The notes under the pieces are model-generated. The model was given only the letters and a program-made list of their open reading frames with translations. It did no database searches and was not told the DNA's origin. A DNA stretch of 64,000 nucleotides from Acidovorax sp. sic0104 (GTDB taxonomy: Bacteria; Pseudomonadota; Gammaproteobacteria; Burkholderiales; Burkholderiaceae_C), in contig NZ_JAHUWH010000001.1 in assembly GCF_019219095.1 (NCBI RefSeq), positions 372,001 through 436,000 of the forward strand, written 5' to 3'. The position numbers and the translations under genes were made by a program. The stretch's first letter is position 1, and each line of letters starts with the position of its first letter. Below are positions 54,883 through 63,950 of this stretch, piece after piece.

Positions 54883-56178
54883 ATGTTTGCTCTGGTGGAT
54901 GGAAACAATTTTTATGTGAGCTGTGAGCGCGTGTTCCGCCCTTCGCTCGTGGGGCGGCCAGTGGTAGTGCTGTCGAACAATGACGGCTGCGCCATCGCGC
55001 GAAGCAACGAAGCCAAGGACATGGGCATCAAGATGGGCGAGCCTTGGTTTGCAATCAAACACTTGGAGCACCAGGGGTTGGTGCCATTGAGCGCCAACTT
55101 TGCCCTCTACGGCGACATGAGCGACCGGATGATGAGCCTTGCGGCGGGGCTGGGCCCATCGCAAGAGATCTACAGCATTGACGAGTCCTTCATCAGCCTG
55201 CAGGGCATGCGTGGCGACCTGACAAACCGGGCACGGTCGGTGCGCGCCCGCATCCTGCAGTGGACAGACATCCCCTGCGGCATAGGCATTGGAAGCACAA
55301 AAACACTTGCGAAACTGGCAAACCACATCGCAAAGACAGCAGAGCGCAAACCCGGCAGCTACCCCGATATTTTGGCCCAGGTCTGCAACCTGACCACACT
55401 GCCTGCGCGAGATCTTAACGACGTGCTGCAGGCCACTCAGGTGGGCGAGGTGTGGGGCGTGGGCCGCAAGATTGCTGCGCAACTGCAGGAGGCTGGAGTG
55501 CACACCGTGTTAGACCTGGTGCGCATGGACCCCGTGGTGGCCCGCCGGCGTTGGAGCGTGGTGTTGGAGCGCACCGTCCGCGAGCTGCAGGGGATGCAGT
55601 GCATTACTCTGGATGAAGCGCCCGAGCCCAAGAAACAGATCGCATGCACCAGATCATTCGGCCACAGCGTGACAGACCTTCCACCGCTCATCGAGGCGGT
55701 GAGCGCCTTCGCCACCCGTGCCGGCGAAAAGCTGCGCAAACAAGGGAGCCTGACCAGCCAGGTGCTGGTGTTTGCCCATTCATCGCCGTTCCGGGAGGGG
55801 CCGCGATTCAATCGTAGCGTGGTGGTGCCCCTACGTCGCCCTACAGCCGACACCAGTCACTTGGTGAACGCGGCAGTGTTGGGCATGCGTCGCATATACG
55901 AGCCGGGCTACAAGATGGCCAAGGCCGGCGTGATGTTGCTAGACCTTGCGCCCGGCAGCGTGCACCAGGGCGAGCTAGACCTGGAAAAGGACCAAGTGAA
56001 AGACCGCACCGCGCTGATGCAGGCCATGGACAAGCTGAACCGGCGCTACGGCAAGGGGACTGTGCATATAGCCAGCACGGGACCAACGAAGCAGCCCAAA
56101 GAATGGGGCATGAAGCAGGAAAGGCGCACCCCGCAATACACCACTAAATGGGAAGACGTGCCTATTGCGCGGGCGTAG
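54883..56178 (+). CDS. umuC: UmuC translesion DNA polymerase (Y family)
   Basis: A 431-aa Y-family polymerase. Catalytic acidic residues lie in FALVDGNNFYVSCERVF and IYSIDESFISLQGM; the steric-gate region, GIGIGSTKTLAKLANH, the helix-hairpin-helix VGEVWGVGRKIAAQLQEAGV and the little-finger domain are complete. With UmuD' it copies past lesions. Full length and probably active. Phage-borne umuDC is common and can raise host mutation rates. Confidence 0.95.
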   Translation: MFALVDGNNFYVSCERVFRPSLVGRPVVVLSNNDGCAIARSNEAKDMGIKMGEPWFAIKHLEHQGLVPLSANFALYGDMSDRMMSLAAGLGPSQEIYSIDESFISLQGMRGDLTNRARSVRARILQWTDIPCGIGIGSTKTLAKLANHIAKTAERKPGSYPDILAQVCNLTTLPARDLNDVLQATQVGEVWGVGRKIAAQLQEAGVHTVLDLVRMDPVVARRRWSVVLERTVRELQGMQCITLDEAPEPKKQIACTRSFGHSVTDLPPLIEAVSAFATRAGEKLRKQGSLTSQVLVFAHSSPFREGPRFNRSVVVPLRRPTADTSHLVNAAVLGMRRIYEPGYKMAKAGVMLLDLAPGSVHQGELDLEKDQVKDRTALMQAMDKLNRRYGKGTVHIASTGPTKQPKEWGMKQERRTPQYTTKWEDVPIARA

Positions 56179-56315
56179 CGCGGGCGGCCATCCTAAGAGC
56201 ACCTCTAACGACCCGACGTGCCCAAAACGCTCAACTACTGCCCTGGCAACTTTGGCTTAAGGGTCTCCGGAGACCCCGCAAGCGAGCTCGAAGCAGGCTA
56301 CCTCCCCGAAGTCCG
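56179..56315. other. Convergent gap umuC / ATPase
   Basis: 137 bases with a perfect GGTCTCCGGAGACC palindrome at 56262-56275 that may help end both transcripts. Base composition drops sharply to the right of it. Confidence 0.4.
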
Positions 56316-57791
56316 CTATAAATCCCGGGAGACTATGCGAGCCACGAGAGGGTCAGCTACCCGAAATTTATCCACCGGCCGCCCAGCAGTAGCGACCTGT
56401 TTGGTGCCATCGTATTTGACGAGTTGAAGCTCCACCCACCGATCAATCTTCCCTCGCGAAGTCTGTGCTGACTGGCGAGTTAAACGCTGCACATCCTTTG
56501 TAACAAACTCCAGCGAACGGAGCTTTGAAATCGTTCGGGCTTCTTCAAGCAAACCTTTGTTGTATAGAGCTTGGAGGGCAAACGAGTTCATCCCACTTTC
56601 GAATGCGTCGGTGTCTAGTTTTCTCGGAACCCTCTGATTCCGTTGGATATGCGTACTTAACACATGATCGAAGACAGAAATTAATGACCTTGGAGATCTC
56701 CCTGTTAGATCAATCATCTCCAACATAAGTGAATTCACATCAGTCCCCGGCTCGCTTATGTCCGACAGTTCCTTTATCCTCCCGCCAGAAAAATAAGACA
56801 TCCTTCTATTAACCATATCCGCAAGATAACCAACCTCCCACGCAATCAATCCGCTCGGAATCTTATCAAAACGAATCTTCGCACCATTTTTTCTGCGGAT
56901 GTTCCTTGAAACCTCATCCCATACAAAAAATGTCCAAGTAAGATTTTCAATTTCATGCAGATTTATATTTGAAAGTATGGGAACGATTAGATCAGAGGCT
57001 GCATCCAGATCATTCCCCGTCCAATCTGTTTCGTCCACCTTATCCATTTGAATCAAAATTCCAGAGAACCCGAATGCACGAGCGACCTCCACGGCTTTTT
57101 TCAATATATAAATCGGATCATGAAAGCCATCACCCTTCTGCCTGGCAAGCATGGCCTGGTAAGACTCTGGATTACCCAAGTCAAAATCGGCCTTCTTCTT
57201 TGCAATAGCTAGAGCGACATTGACAAGCGAAGACGAAACCGCATCCCACCGTTTTTCGATCCAAATACCCACCTTAGTCGGTATTGAAGTACCAATTAGC
57301 TCATATGTCTCAGACGCGCTATCAGCCCGCGACTTATCGGATCGATTGAGGTAGAACGTGGAAATGAAATTACTAATCAGCGGCGTCGAGTCAGCCGTAT
57401 GCGCCTTGAATGCCCGCTGATCCTCCTCACTCAAAGTACTAAGCCAAGCCAAAAGACCTTCTGCCACAAGAAATGCAACCTGGGTAGCAAAAAGATCAAT
57501 TGTCAGCGCCCCCTTAATATAAGGCCTGAAAATATTAAATGATGTGAACGGGACGACAAGTTGATCCTGTGGGCCACTCATTAATTTTTTTGCAATCGTG
57601 AGCCTTGTAGCTGACTTCCCGCTGCCCCTTGCACCTTCAAGGAAAAACGAGCCGCTTTTCTTCGAGGCCTCCTCAGTACGATCAAGATAAGGCGGATGCA
57701 CAGCGTAAGCAGCTATCTCTGGCTCCCGCTCAGCGGTGTTTGAATTGAACGGGTTGTCAGTAAACCCAAGCGCTTGATATCCACCAGACAT
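56316..57791 (-). CDS. P-loop ATPase (ORC/STAND-like), candidate defence protein
   Basis: A 491-aa soluble ATPase. The N-terminus GFTDNPFNSNTAEREPEI precedes Walker A FFLEGARGSGKSATRLTIAKK (near residue 55), a Walker B-like ILIQMDKVDETDW (~248) and a sensor-like stretch LTWTFFVWDEVSRN (~300). The C-terminal ~170 residues end in a winged-helix-like region after GRSPRSLISVFDHVLSTHI. This resembles orphan AAA/ORC-type ATPases found in mobile elements. It is low in GC, with 29 bases to the upstream partner gene. A role in phage defence is inferred from context only. Confidence 0.75.
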   Translation of the reverse strand: MSGGYQALGFTDNPFNSNTAEREPEIAAYAVHPPYLDRTEEASKKSGSFFLEGARGSGKSATRLTIAKKLMSGPQDQLVVPFTSFNIFRPYIKGALTIDLFATQVAFLVAEGLLAWLSTLSEEDQRAFKAHTADSTPLISNFISTFYLNRSDKSRADSASETYELIGTSIPTKVGIWIEKRWDAVSSSLVNVALAIAKKKADFDLGNPESYQAMLARQKGDGFHDPIYILKKAVEVARAFGFSGILIQMDKVDETDWTGNDLDAASDLIVPILSNINLHEIENLTWTFFVWDEVSRNIRRKNGAKIRFDKIPSGLIAWEVGYLADMVNRRMSYFSGGRIKELSDISEPGTDVNSLMLEMIDLTGRSPRSLISVFDHVLSTHIQRNQRVPRKLDTDAFESGMNSFALQALYNKGLLEEARTISKLRSLEFVTKDVQRLTRQSAQTSRGKIDRWVELQLVKYDGTKQVATAGRPVDKFRVADPLVARIVSRDL

Positions 57792-57820
57792 ACGAATTCA
57801 CCTCCCAAATAATGCAATAA

Positions 57821-58591
<771 letters not shown>

Positions 58592-58636
58592 CAGGGCTCC
58601 AGAGTAACGAAGACTGCCAGTCTCGGAGTCTAAGGG

Positions 58637-59425
58637 CTAAAAAAGTCCTAAAGGCTCCAAGTCGCGGTCCCAACTGTAGATGATTAGTTCAGTGCGATCG
58701 ACTCCCTTGCCACCGCCAGCCACTTGGTATGTGATTGGCACTTCGTCCATCTGAAAATCAGTAAAGCACGCTCGGATCTCCGGGTGATCATTGATGCTCA
58801 AGATGGCCTTGCCTTTTAGGCCTAGCATCAGCTCAGCCATTGCCTCGTACTCGGGCCAGGCGAACGGAACGCCGTAACCTTCTGTCTCCCAGTACGGGGG
58901 GTCTAAATAGAAGAGCGTGTGAGGCCGATCGTATCGGCGCATGCACTCACGCCAGTCCAGACGTTCCACGTATGTACTAGCCAGGCGCAAGTGCGCGGCG
59001 CTCAAAGTCTCCTCCAAGCGCAACAAGTTAACAGGCGGCGCTGTGGTAGCCGTGCCCCATGTTTGCCCATGCACTTTGCCGCCAAACGCATGGTGCTGCA
59101 GGTAGAAGAAGCGTGCAGCGCGCTGCACATCGGTCATGGACTCTGCCGGCGTTTCCTGCAGCCACTTGAACACGTCACGGCTGCTGAGCTGCCATTTGAA
59201 CTGGCGGACGAATTCCTCCAGGTGGTGCTTTACCACGCGGTAGAGATTGACCAGCTCACCATTGATGTCATTGATCACTTCCACATCTGCAGGCGGCCGA
59301 AGGAAGTACAGAGCGGCACCGCCTGCAAAGACCTCCACGTAGCAAGAGTGCGCAGGAAAGCGCGGGATGATGATGTCGGCCAGGCGTCGTTTGCCGCCGA
59401 TCCACGGGATGATGGGTGTTGCCAT
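58637..59425 (-). CDS. DNA adenine methylase (Dam family, D12 class)
   Basis: A 262-aa N6-adenine methyltransferase. Motif X/I region: IIPWIGGKRRLADIIIPRF and CYVEVFAGGAALYFLRP; catalytic motif IV is TLFYLDPPYWETEGYG (DPPY). Alpha-class order matches Dam/DpnM. It lies in the phage module without a cognate endonuclease, so it is an orphan methylase, probably protecting the phage from host restriction. The ATG at 59425 begins the conserved N-terminus; the frame is open upstream but unsupported. Confidence 0.9.
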   Translation of the reverse strand: MATPIIPWIGGKRRLADIIIPRFPAHSCYVEVFAGGAALYFLRPPADVEVINDINGELVNLYRVVKHHLEEFVRQFKWQLSSRDVFKWLQETPAESMTDVQRAARFFYLQHHAFGGKVHGQTWGTATTAPPVNLLRLEETLSAAHLRLASTYVERLDWRECMRRYDRPHTLFYLDPPYWETEGYGVPFAWPEYEAMAELMLGLKGKAILSINDHPEIRACFTDFQMDEVPITYQVAGGGKGVDRTELIIYSWDRDLEPLGLF

Positions 59426-59650
59426 GATGGGCTCCAGGGTATTGATACACTGCCCCGGCCTGTACAGGTGGGCGGGGCCTTGGCTGGGCTCACTGGCGCG
59501 TTCAGTGGTCTTGGTGGCCGTCCGGGTGTTAGTAGCACCCAGGCGGTCGCCTCGTTCTTTTTTTTGTTCCACCGACAGCCACAAGCCACAAGGGTTTGCG
59601 GGGCGCTGGAACATATGAAGCGGCGGAAGTGCCGCCGCATGTTCCAGCTG

Positions 59651-59812
59651 CTAGATGCCGCTGGAGCCGTCTTGCTGCGAGTTCAGGACAGGGACAGCAG
59701 TTGCGGCGCACTGGCCGCCAGAGGCAGGCACATAGCAAAAAGCGCCCAGCTTGAAGCTGGAACAGCCTGAGAGGGCCGCTGCGGCGGCCAGGGCAATGGC
59801 AAGTTTTTTCAT
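59651..59812 (-). CDS. Small lysis-cassette lipoprotein (53 aa)
   Basis: A 53-aa protein with a signal peptide and lipobox (AAALSGCSSFK, Cys near 17), leaving a ~36-residue mature lipoprotein. Its position directly after endolysin and DUF1353 genes suggests an Rz1-like outer-membrane spanin, but no inner-membrane Rz partner is seen and it is not notably proline-rich. Its ATG overlaps the DUF1353 stop by 4 bases. Confidence 0.6.
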   Translation of the reverse strand: MKKLAIALAAAAALSGCSSFKLGAFCYVPASGGQCAATAVPVLNSQQDGSSGI

Positions 59813-60219
59813 GGTGCTTCTCCTTGGTTGTTGAGGGGGGGTTGCGAGGTGACGTCTTCGTAGTACGCGCCGCCGCCGATGCGTACGCCAAGCCACATGA
59901 AGAAGCGCGGCAGGAAGGAAACCTCGTTTTTCATCGCGGCGTCGAACACCGCATCGGCCCACTTGCGCGGCCGATGAAGCGAGTACAGGTAGTCATGCAA
60001 GATCGCACTGCGTCTGGCCCTGTTGGCGAACAACAGGTATGCGCCAGGCAGTCGGGGCACGCTTGCGAGGTCGGTGGTGAATCCACGGGGCACGGTGACG
60101 ATTTCGACGGGCTTGCCGTCCTCCTCGATGCGCACCGTGAAGTTGTCGACCAGCTCCCATTCGTTGCTGTTCCCCAGAGGCTTGAGCAAAGGGTCGATGA
60201 GGAACGTGACGGTGATCAC
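59809..60219 (-). CDS. DUF1353 phage protein
   Basis: A 136-aa soluble protein with the DUF1353 core: VTVPRGFTTDLASVPRLPG, then ARRSAILHDYLYSL and KWADAVFDAAMKN. DUF1353 proteins occur in phage tail and lysis regions; their fold suggests a metal-dependent hydrolase, with the HD in ILHDYLY. The GTG start at 60219 overlaps the endolysin stop by 4 bases. Confidence 0.8.
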   Translation of the reverse strand: MITVTFLIDPLLKPLGNSNEWELVDNFTVRIEEDGKPVEIVTVPRGFTTDLASVPRLPGAYLLFANRARRSAILHDYLYSLHRPRKWADAVFDAAMKNEVSFLPRFFMWLGVRIGGGAYYEDVTSQPPLNNQGEAP

Positions 60220-60773
60220 AGGCCCATCTCCTGACGCACCGCGTGCCATCGCTTTAGACGATCTTTGTGCCCGTTCAAGCCGCCATTGACCTTGCGCGTT
60301 ATGGCCTCGAAGGCGTCGACGTCGGCTAACGAGTTGATGTTGCGCGAGTCCCAATAGTCCCCCGCGCACAGTGCAGCCCATGGCTCGTGGGCGAGCAGTT
60401 GAGGTTGTTCCTCGAAGTCAGGAACGTGCGCCCCCAATCTCGCCCTCAGCCGGTCTCGTATCTGCGCATGGTTGCTGCGGCCCGTGATCTGGATCAGGCC
60501 GTGGCCGCGATATCGAAGCCCGTCTCCGGGCTTCACATTTCCGAGATCGGAACGGCCTTCATAACCCAGCTGCGCCGCAGTTGGGCCCCACAGCTCCGTT
60601 GTGTAAAGCAGTCCCTCCGACTCGTGCCCGACCTGGGCGAGAAACGCACAGAGCCGCTTGGGCGTGTAGATCTCGTAGGCCTCACACGTGGCCCGCAATG
60701 GCTCCAACCATCGCTGAGCGCGGGCAAGGTTTGCGCCGATGGCTCGAAGCGCCTCGACGGTGATAAGGTGCAT
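60216..60773 (-). CDS. Phage endolysin, glycoside hydrolase family 19
   Basis: A 185-aa chitinase-19-like lysozyme. The catalytic Glu is in FLAQVGHESEGLLYTTE, followed by GDGLRYRGHGLIQITGRSNH and a C-terminal FEAITRKVNGGLNGHKDRLK. It cleaves peptidoglycan glycan strands. There is no signal sequence, so it would need a holin, which I cannot find in the window. First gene of an overlapping three-gene lysis cassette. Confidence 0.9.
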   Translation of the reverse strand: MHLITVEALRAIGANLARAQRWLEPLRATCEAYEIYTPKRLCAFLAQVGHESEGLLYTTELWGPTAAQLGYEGRSDLGNVKPGDGLRYRGHGLIQITGRSNHAQIRDRLRARLGAHVPDFEEQPQLLAHEPWAALCAGDYWDSRNINSLADVDAFEAITRKVNGGLNGHKDRLKRWHAVRQEMGL

Positions 60774-60801
60774 AGGTATCTCCTTTCAGGGTTGCAGAAA
60801 C

Positions 60802-60840
60802 GACAACGCCCGCCGGTGTTGCCACACGGCGGGCGTTGTC
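60802..60840. terminator. 14-bp perfect stem-loop between tail and lysis genes
   Basis: GACAACGCCCGCCG pairs with CGGCGGGCGTTGTC around an 11-base loop. There is no T-tract, so it may attenuate or process the transcript rather than fully terminate it. Confidence 0.6.
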
Positions 60841-60854
60841 CAGGGAATGAACGG

Positions 60855-61076
60855 CTAGATCTCGATATCGACAACGGGCAGATTCGGCGCCTCGCCCTCG
60901 ATCACGCCGTCGCGAACAAAGACGTATTGACCAGGTGTTGCATCGCCGATGGCTTGAGCGATCCCTCCCCCATGGAAAGAAACAGTCGCAACGCCGGCCT
61001 CGTGCGACAGCACCTCGCCGATCTGGCGCGGCGCATCTGGGAAGATTTCCTTGAAGGCTTGGAAGAGGTTTTTCAT
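60855..61076 (-). CDS. Small phage tail-module protein (73 aa)
   Basis: A 73-aa protein (MKNLFQAFKEIFPDAPRQIG, then SHEAGVATVSFHGGGIAQAI) with a predicted beta-rich C-terminus ending LPVVDIEI. No family assigned with certainty; it resembles small beta-barrel baseplate/tail proteins encoded beside hub proteins. It starts 7 bases after the large tail gene. Confidence 0.65.
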   Translation of the reverse strand: MKNLFQAFKEIFPDAPRQIGEVLSHEAGVATVSFHGGGIAQAIGDATPGQYVFVRDGVIEGEAPNLPVVDIEI

Positions 61077-61083
61077 TGAGATC

Positions 61084-62958
61084 TCACTCCGGGTGGGTTT
61101 CGACAGACAGAACCTGCCGCAGTGTTGGCATAGACCACTCAACAGACGTGGAGCGGACGAAGCCGAGGTGCGTCGTGCCGACGTCCACATAGCGCACCAG
61201 GGAGCCAGGCTTGATGACACCGGTCTCAGAGAGGATGGGCAGGCGCAGGCTAATTTGCGCCCCCAGGCCAGAGCTACCCAGCTCCGCGATACCTCGCTGG
61301 CGCGCGGCCTCGGTCTCGGTGATCAGCGGGTGCGTGACGCCCGGCGCAACCAGCAACCCGGCAGTCCCTGCGCGCCGTACGTTGCCCGTGATTCCCACGC
61401 TCACGCCGCTTACGAAAACGCGGTCATAGAGCGCACGTCGCTCCCATTCGATGCCCTCGACGCTCACCACGGCTGAGGGCAACTCGTAGTCGGGAGTGAG
61501 TGCACTCCAGCGCCAGGGGGCGTCTGGGTATCGTCGTAGAGCACGCACTGTTTGCGCAGTGTCGTGCGGCTGGATGTAGCCGCCCACGGCCCCCGCGATA
61601 TCGAGCAGTGCGCTCATGTACGAACCCTGATGCGTCCAGACCCCACCGGGGACAAGCCAGTCCGTGAGGTGCCAGTCAACATCCCAACCGATGCCCACGC
61701 CGTTGAGTGTCAGCACTTCACCCATGAGCTGCTGACCAGTTCGCGCAAGGGCGTTGCCATGATTCAGGGCCGGCGAGTACGGAGCATCGAGCAATGCTGC
61801 AATGCCTCGCCCCTTGACATTGACACGCGTGCTGCCGAACTGGCGCTCCCTGCTGTAGCTCTCGGCCAGAAGGCGATACGGAACGCCGTTGATGGTCGCA
61901 ACGACCTGCACCGGGTTGCCGTCCGACCCCGGCGTTATCAACGGCAGCGCACTGGCATGGAGTGATGCCGTCCACTGCCATGTCCACGAATCGGCGTCCA
62001 GGGACATTCCGAAAGCGGAGGCGGGAAGCGGCGTTCCATCCGCGCGCGCCAGGCTGACGCTGTTGACTGTCATGTAGAACCTTCTGACTGGAACAACGAT
62101 GGTGTCGCCGGGCTCCGGCCCAGGCCCGATCCGTTGACAGATGAAAACAAGCCGCCCGTCGCCCGTGAACGGCTCAGTGAAGATGAGTCGCCCGACCGTG
62201 GCCGGGTCGTAGCAAGGCGGTTCAGGTGGATCGACTGGCAAAGCCGAGACACCAATCCGCGGACGCTGCCCCTCCTGCCAATGCGACCGCAGAGCCCGCC
62301 GCATGTGAACGCCGTCCGACCAGCGGCTGCGCACCACGTGGCGCAGGGGAGCGCCGTTCTGCCAAGCCGAGACGACGGCGTTGCGCATGCGGGTCTGTTC
62401 CTGCCAAGCAGACAGCACAGCGCCTCGGCGCAGCACACCCTCCTGCCAAACCGTGAGCGCAGCAGCCCGCACGCGCTCGCTCTCCTGCCAGCCGGTTTCC
62501 AGCGCCTGGCGCAGTTGAGCGCCGTCCTGCCAATGCGAAATTGCGCCGGCACGCAGGCGATCGGCCTCCTGCCAGCCGAACTCCAGCCCGCTTGCGACGG
62601 GTAGGCCCTGCTGCCATGTGACGTCCACCGCAGCGCGCATCGGCTCGCCCCTCTGCCACGCCACCGCGACACCGGCCGCAAGGGGTTGCGCCTCTTGCCA
62701 TCGTGTTTGCAGCTCGGCGCGCATGCCCCGGCTAACGTTTGCATCCCACTCCAGCCCGATCGCGCCGTCCAGGCCGGGCAACTCGGCGTCAATGCCGAGT
62801 CGTGTGCCAGCGCGCAGCGTGAGCGTGCCCAGGCCGGGCAGGTCGCCGTCGATGCTGAGCGTGACGTCGGGCACCACCTCGTCGCCGGCATCCCCGAAGA
62901 CCAGGCGCCCCGTGCCGTCGTGCGGCTGGGTGAAGACAAGTTTGCCGTCGAACTCCAC
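61084..62958 (-). CDS. Large phage tail / baseplate-hub-like protein with Trp repeats
   Basis: A 624-aa structural protein. The N-terminus has KLVFTQPHDGTGRLVF (~6-21); residues 87-240 are eleven 14-residue repeats beginning Trp-Gln; then RLIFTEPFTGDGRLVF (~257-272) repeats the first motif. From ~290 onward, VRRFYMTVNSVSLARADG and STRVNVKGRGIAALLDAPYS look like a tail-hub domain. It may bind the host surface or form the tail tip. GTG start at 62958, 4 bases after the upstream stop. Confidence 0.75.
   Translation of the reverse strand: MEFDGKLVFTQPHDGTGRLVFGDAGDEVVPDVTLSIDGDLPGLGTLTLRAGTRLGIDAELPGLDGAIGLEWDANVSRGMRAELQTRWQEAQPLAAGVAVAWQRGEPMRAAVDVTWQQGLPVASGLEFGWQEADRLRAGAISHWQDGAQLRQALETGWQESERVRAAALTVWQEGVLRRGAVLSAWQEQTRMRNAVVSAWQNGAPLRHVVRSRWSDGVHMRRALRSHWQEGQRPRIGVSALPVDPPEPPCYDPATVGRLIFTEPFTGDGRLVFICQRIGPGPEPGDTIVVPVRRFYMTVNSVSLARADGTPLPASAFGMSLDADSWTWQWTASLHASALPLITPGSDGNPVQVVATINGVPYRLLAESYSRERQFGSTRVNVKGRGIAALLDAPYSPALNHGNALARTGQQLMGEVLTLNGVGIGWDVDWHLTDWLVPGGVWTHQGSYMSALLDIAGAVGGYIQPHDTAQTVRALRRYPDAPWRWSALTPDYELPSAVVSVEGIEWERRALYDRVFVSGVSVGITGNVRRAGTAGLLVAPGVTHPLITETEAARQRGIAELGSSGLGAQISLRLPILSETGVIKPGSLVRYVDVGTTHLGFVRSTSVEWSMPTLRQVLSVETHPE
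62238..62700. repeat. 42-bp tandem coding repeat (eleven units)
   Basis: Encodes eleven consecutive 14-residue units, each starting with Trp and nearly always Trp-Gln (e.g. WQRGEPMRAAVDVT, WQEADRLRAGAISH). DNA units are diverged, keeping CTGCCA-type blocks, so this is an old protein-level repeat rather than a fresh duplication. Confidence 0.92.
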
Positions 62959-62962
62959 ACGA

Positions 62963-63346
62963 TCACCCCAGCAAAGCAGGCGAGAGCAACGTCAAGACGC
63001 CGCCCGCATAGATGGTCAGGCCAGGCCCGGTGCCCAGTAGCTTGAATGGGCCCGGCCCGTCTTCCCCGGTGACTGCCGCCCCCCAGATGGGAACGCCTGA
63101 ACCGTTGCACCACTCGCCCCATGTGGGCGTGCCGGTCGCAACCACCAGGTCATTTGCAGCCGCTGGCAGCAACTGGATGCGCCCCTCGGCCGTGATCGTG
63201 CCGCAGGGCTTGGCGAAGGTGCGCATGGCAAGCAGGATGCCGCCCGCCTCGCTGTACAGCTTGAGGGTGGACTGGCCCGGCCCGGTGTCGGCCAGTGTGA
63301 TGCTCGCCTGATTTCGAGCGCCTCGATGCGCCGAGCTGATCGTCAT
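62963..63346 (-). CDS. Phage tail-module hypothetical protein (127 aa)
   Basis: A 127-aa Gly/Ala/Thr-rich, beta-predicted protein (MTISSAHRGARNQASITLAD, then YSEAGGILLAMRTFAKPCGT). The pattern is common in siphophage tail modules just upstream of hub or fibre genes. No enzymatic motif. Its ATG overlaps the upstream gene's stop by 4 bases. Confidence 0.7.
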   Translation of the reverse strand: MTISSAHRGARNQASITLADTGPGQSTLKLYSEAGGILLAMRTFAKPCGTITAEGRIQLLPAAANDLVVATGTPTWGEWCNGSGVPIWGAAVTGEDGPGPFKLLGTGPGLTIYAGGVLTLLSPALLG

Positions 63347-63633
63347 GCAGCCTCCGTTGCGCGCACCGGGCCTGCGCCCGTCGCTTTCTGATTGCGGGCG
63401 GTGTCGATGCCCACGGCGACGTACTCCTCGCCCAGCTCCAGGCCAGTGGCGGTGTAGTAGCCCTGTTGATCGCTCCAGCCTTCCCAGACCTTGCGCCCGT
63501 CAGTCAACCGCAGCAACCACACCCTGCCACCCCCGAACGGCGATTCAGGGCTGGACGGCGAGGACTTGAACATCACGCGGTCGCTGATCACACCCGAAGT
63601 GGGGCGTATCTTGTGGCACAGCACCCGGAGCAT
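63343..63633 (-). CDS. Phage tail-module hypothetical protein, 5' end at deletion junction
   Basis: A 96-aa frame whose conserved part is GRVWLLRLTDGRKVWEGWSD and YYTATGLELGEEYVAVGID, a small beta-rich phage structural protein. The first ~8 codons from the ATG at 63633 are the antisense of an integrase remnant, so the native 5' end has been lost or displaced. The ATG at 63573 would give 76 aa and avoid the junction, and may be the functional start. Confidence 0.6.
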   Translation of the reverse strand: MLRVLCHKIRPTSGVISDRVMFKSSPSSPESPFGGGRVWLLRLTDGRKVWEGWSDQQGYYTATGLELGEEYVAVGIDTARNQKATGAGPVRATEAA

Positions 63634-63814
63634 GACCCAGCACTACAGCACGGCGCAGATCGTGGAGCTGCATGGGGCACTGGAAAAGATCACCGCCGAC
63701 AGCGGCGCGTGGAACAAATCGCTGGCCACGCTGCGGGCAGAGCACCAGGCACGCCTGGCCGGGGAACAAAGTCCCCCAAAAGTCCCCACACTGGCACTGG
63801 AGCGGGTCGCATGA
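63610..63814 (+). pseudogene. Truncated tyrosine-recombinase integrase (C-terminal remnant)
   Basis: About 65 codons reading HSTRSMTQHYSTAQIVELHG to the natural stop. The block LxHSTRSMTQHYS matches the last motif of phage tyrosine integrases, with the catalytic His and nucleophilic Tyr still visible, followed by a family-typical hydrophilic tail. The Arg-I, Lys and N-terminal arm/core-binding domains are missing; upstream sequence belongs to a tail gene on the other strand. It abuts attR in tRNA-Arg, as expected for int. Confidence 0.75.
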
Positions 63815-63833
63815 GAACGCGATCCACAAAGGA

Positions 63834-63868
63834 AAAAGCCCTGTAACTTCAAGAAGTTACAGGGCTTA
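63834..63868 (-). terminator. Island-supplied terminator after tRNA-Arg
   Basis: AGCCCTGTAACTTC/GAAGTTACAGGGCT-type stem with a short loop, then a T-tract on the minus strand. It replaces the host terminator now stranded at 53327-53362. Confidence 0.85.
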
Positions 63869-63872
63869 CCTG

Positions 63873-63918
63873 TTGGTGCGGCTGGCAGGAATCGAACCCA
63901 CGACCCCTTGGTTCGTAG
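63873..63918. repeat. attR: 46-bp direct repeat within tRNA-Arg
   Basis: Identical to 53365-53410. It forms the 3' half of the intact tRNA-Arg gene, so the island restored the tRNA on integration. Confidence 0.95.
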
Positions 63919-63950
63919 CCAAGTACTCTATCCAGCTGAGCTACAGCCGC
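63874..63950 (-). tRNA. tRNA-Arg(ACG)
   Basis: 77 bases with encoded CCA. Acceptor GCGGCTG/CAGCCGC, anticodon stem CTTGG/CCAAG with loop CTACGAA (ACG), T-loop GTTCGAATC. It is the integration target of the adjacent prophage island; its 5' half is host DNA and its 3' half came from attP. Confidence 0.97.

Noticed and set aside
56218-56427. Plus-strand frame after umuC
   Set aside because: No ribosome binding site or domain; it overlaps the end of the ATPase gene on the other strand.
62238-62700. Regular 42-bp periodicity that might suggest a CRISPR array
   Set aside because: Units are contiguous, diverged and in frame in a long protein; there are no identical direct repeats separated by unique spacers and no cas genes.
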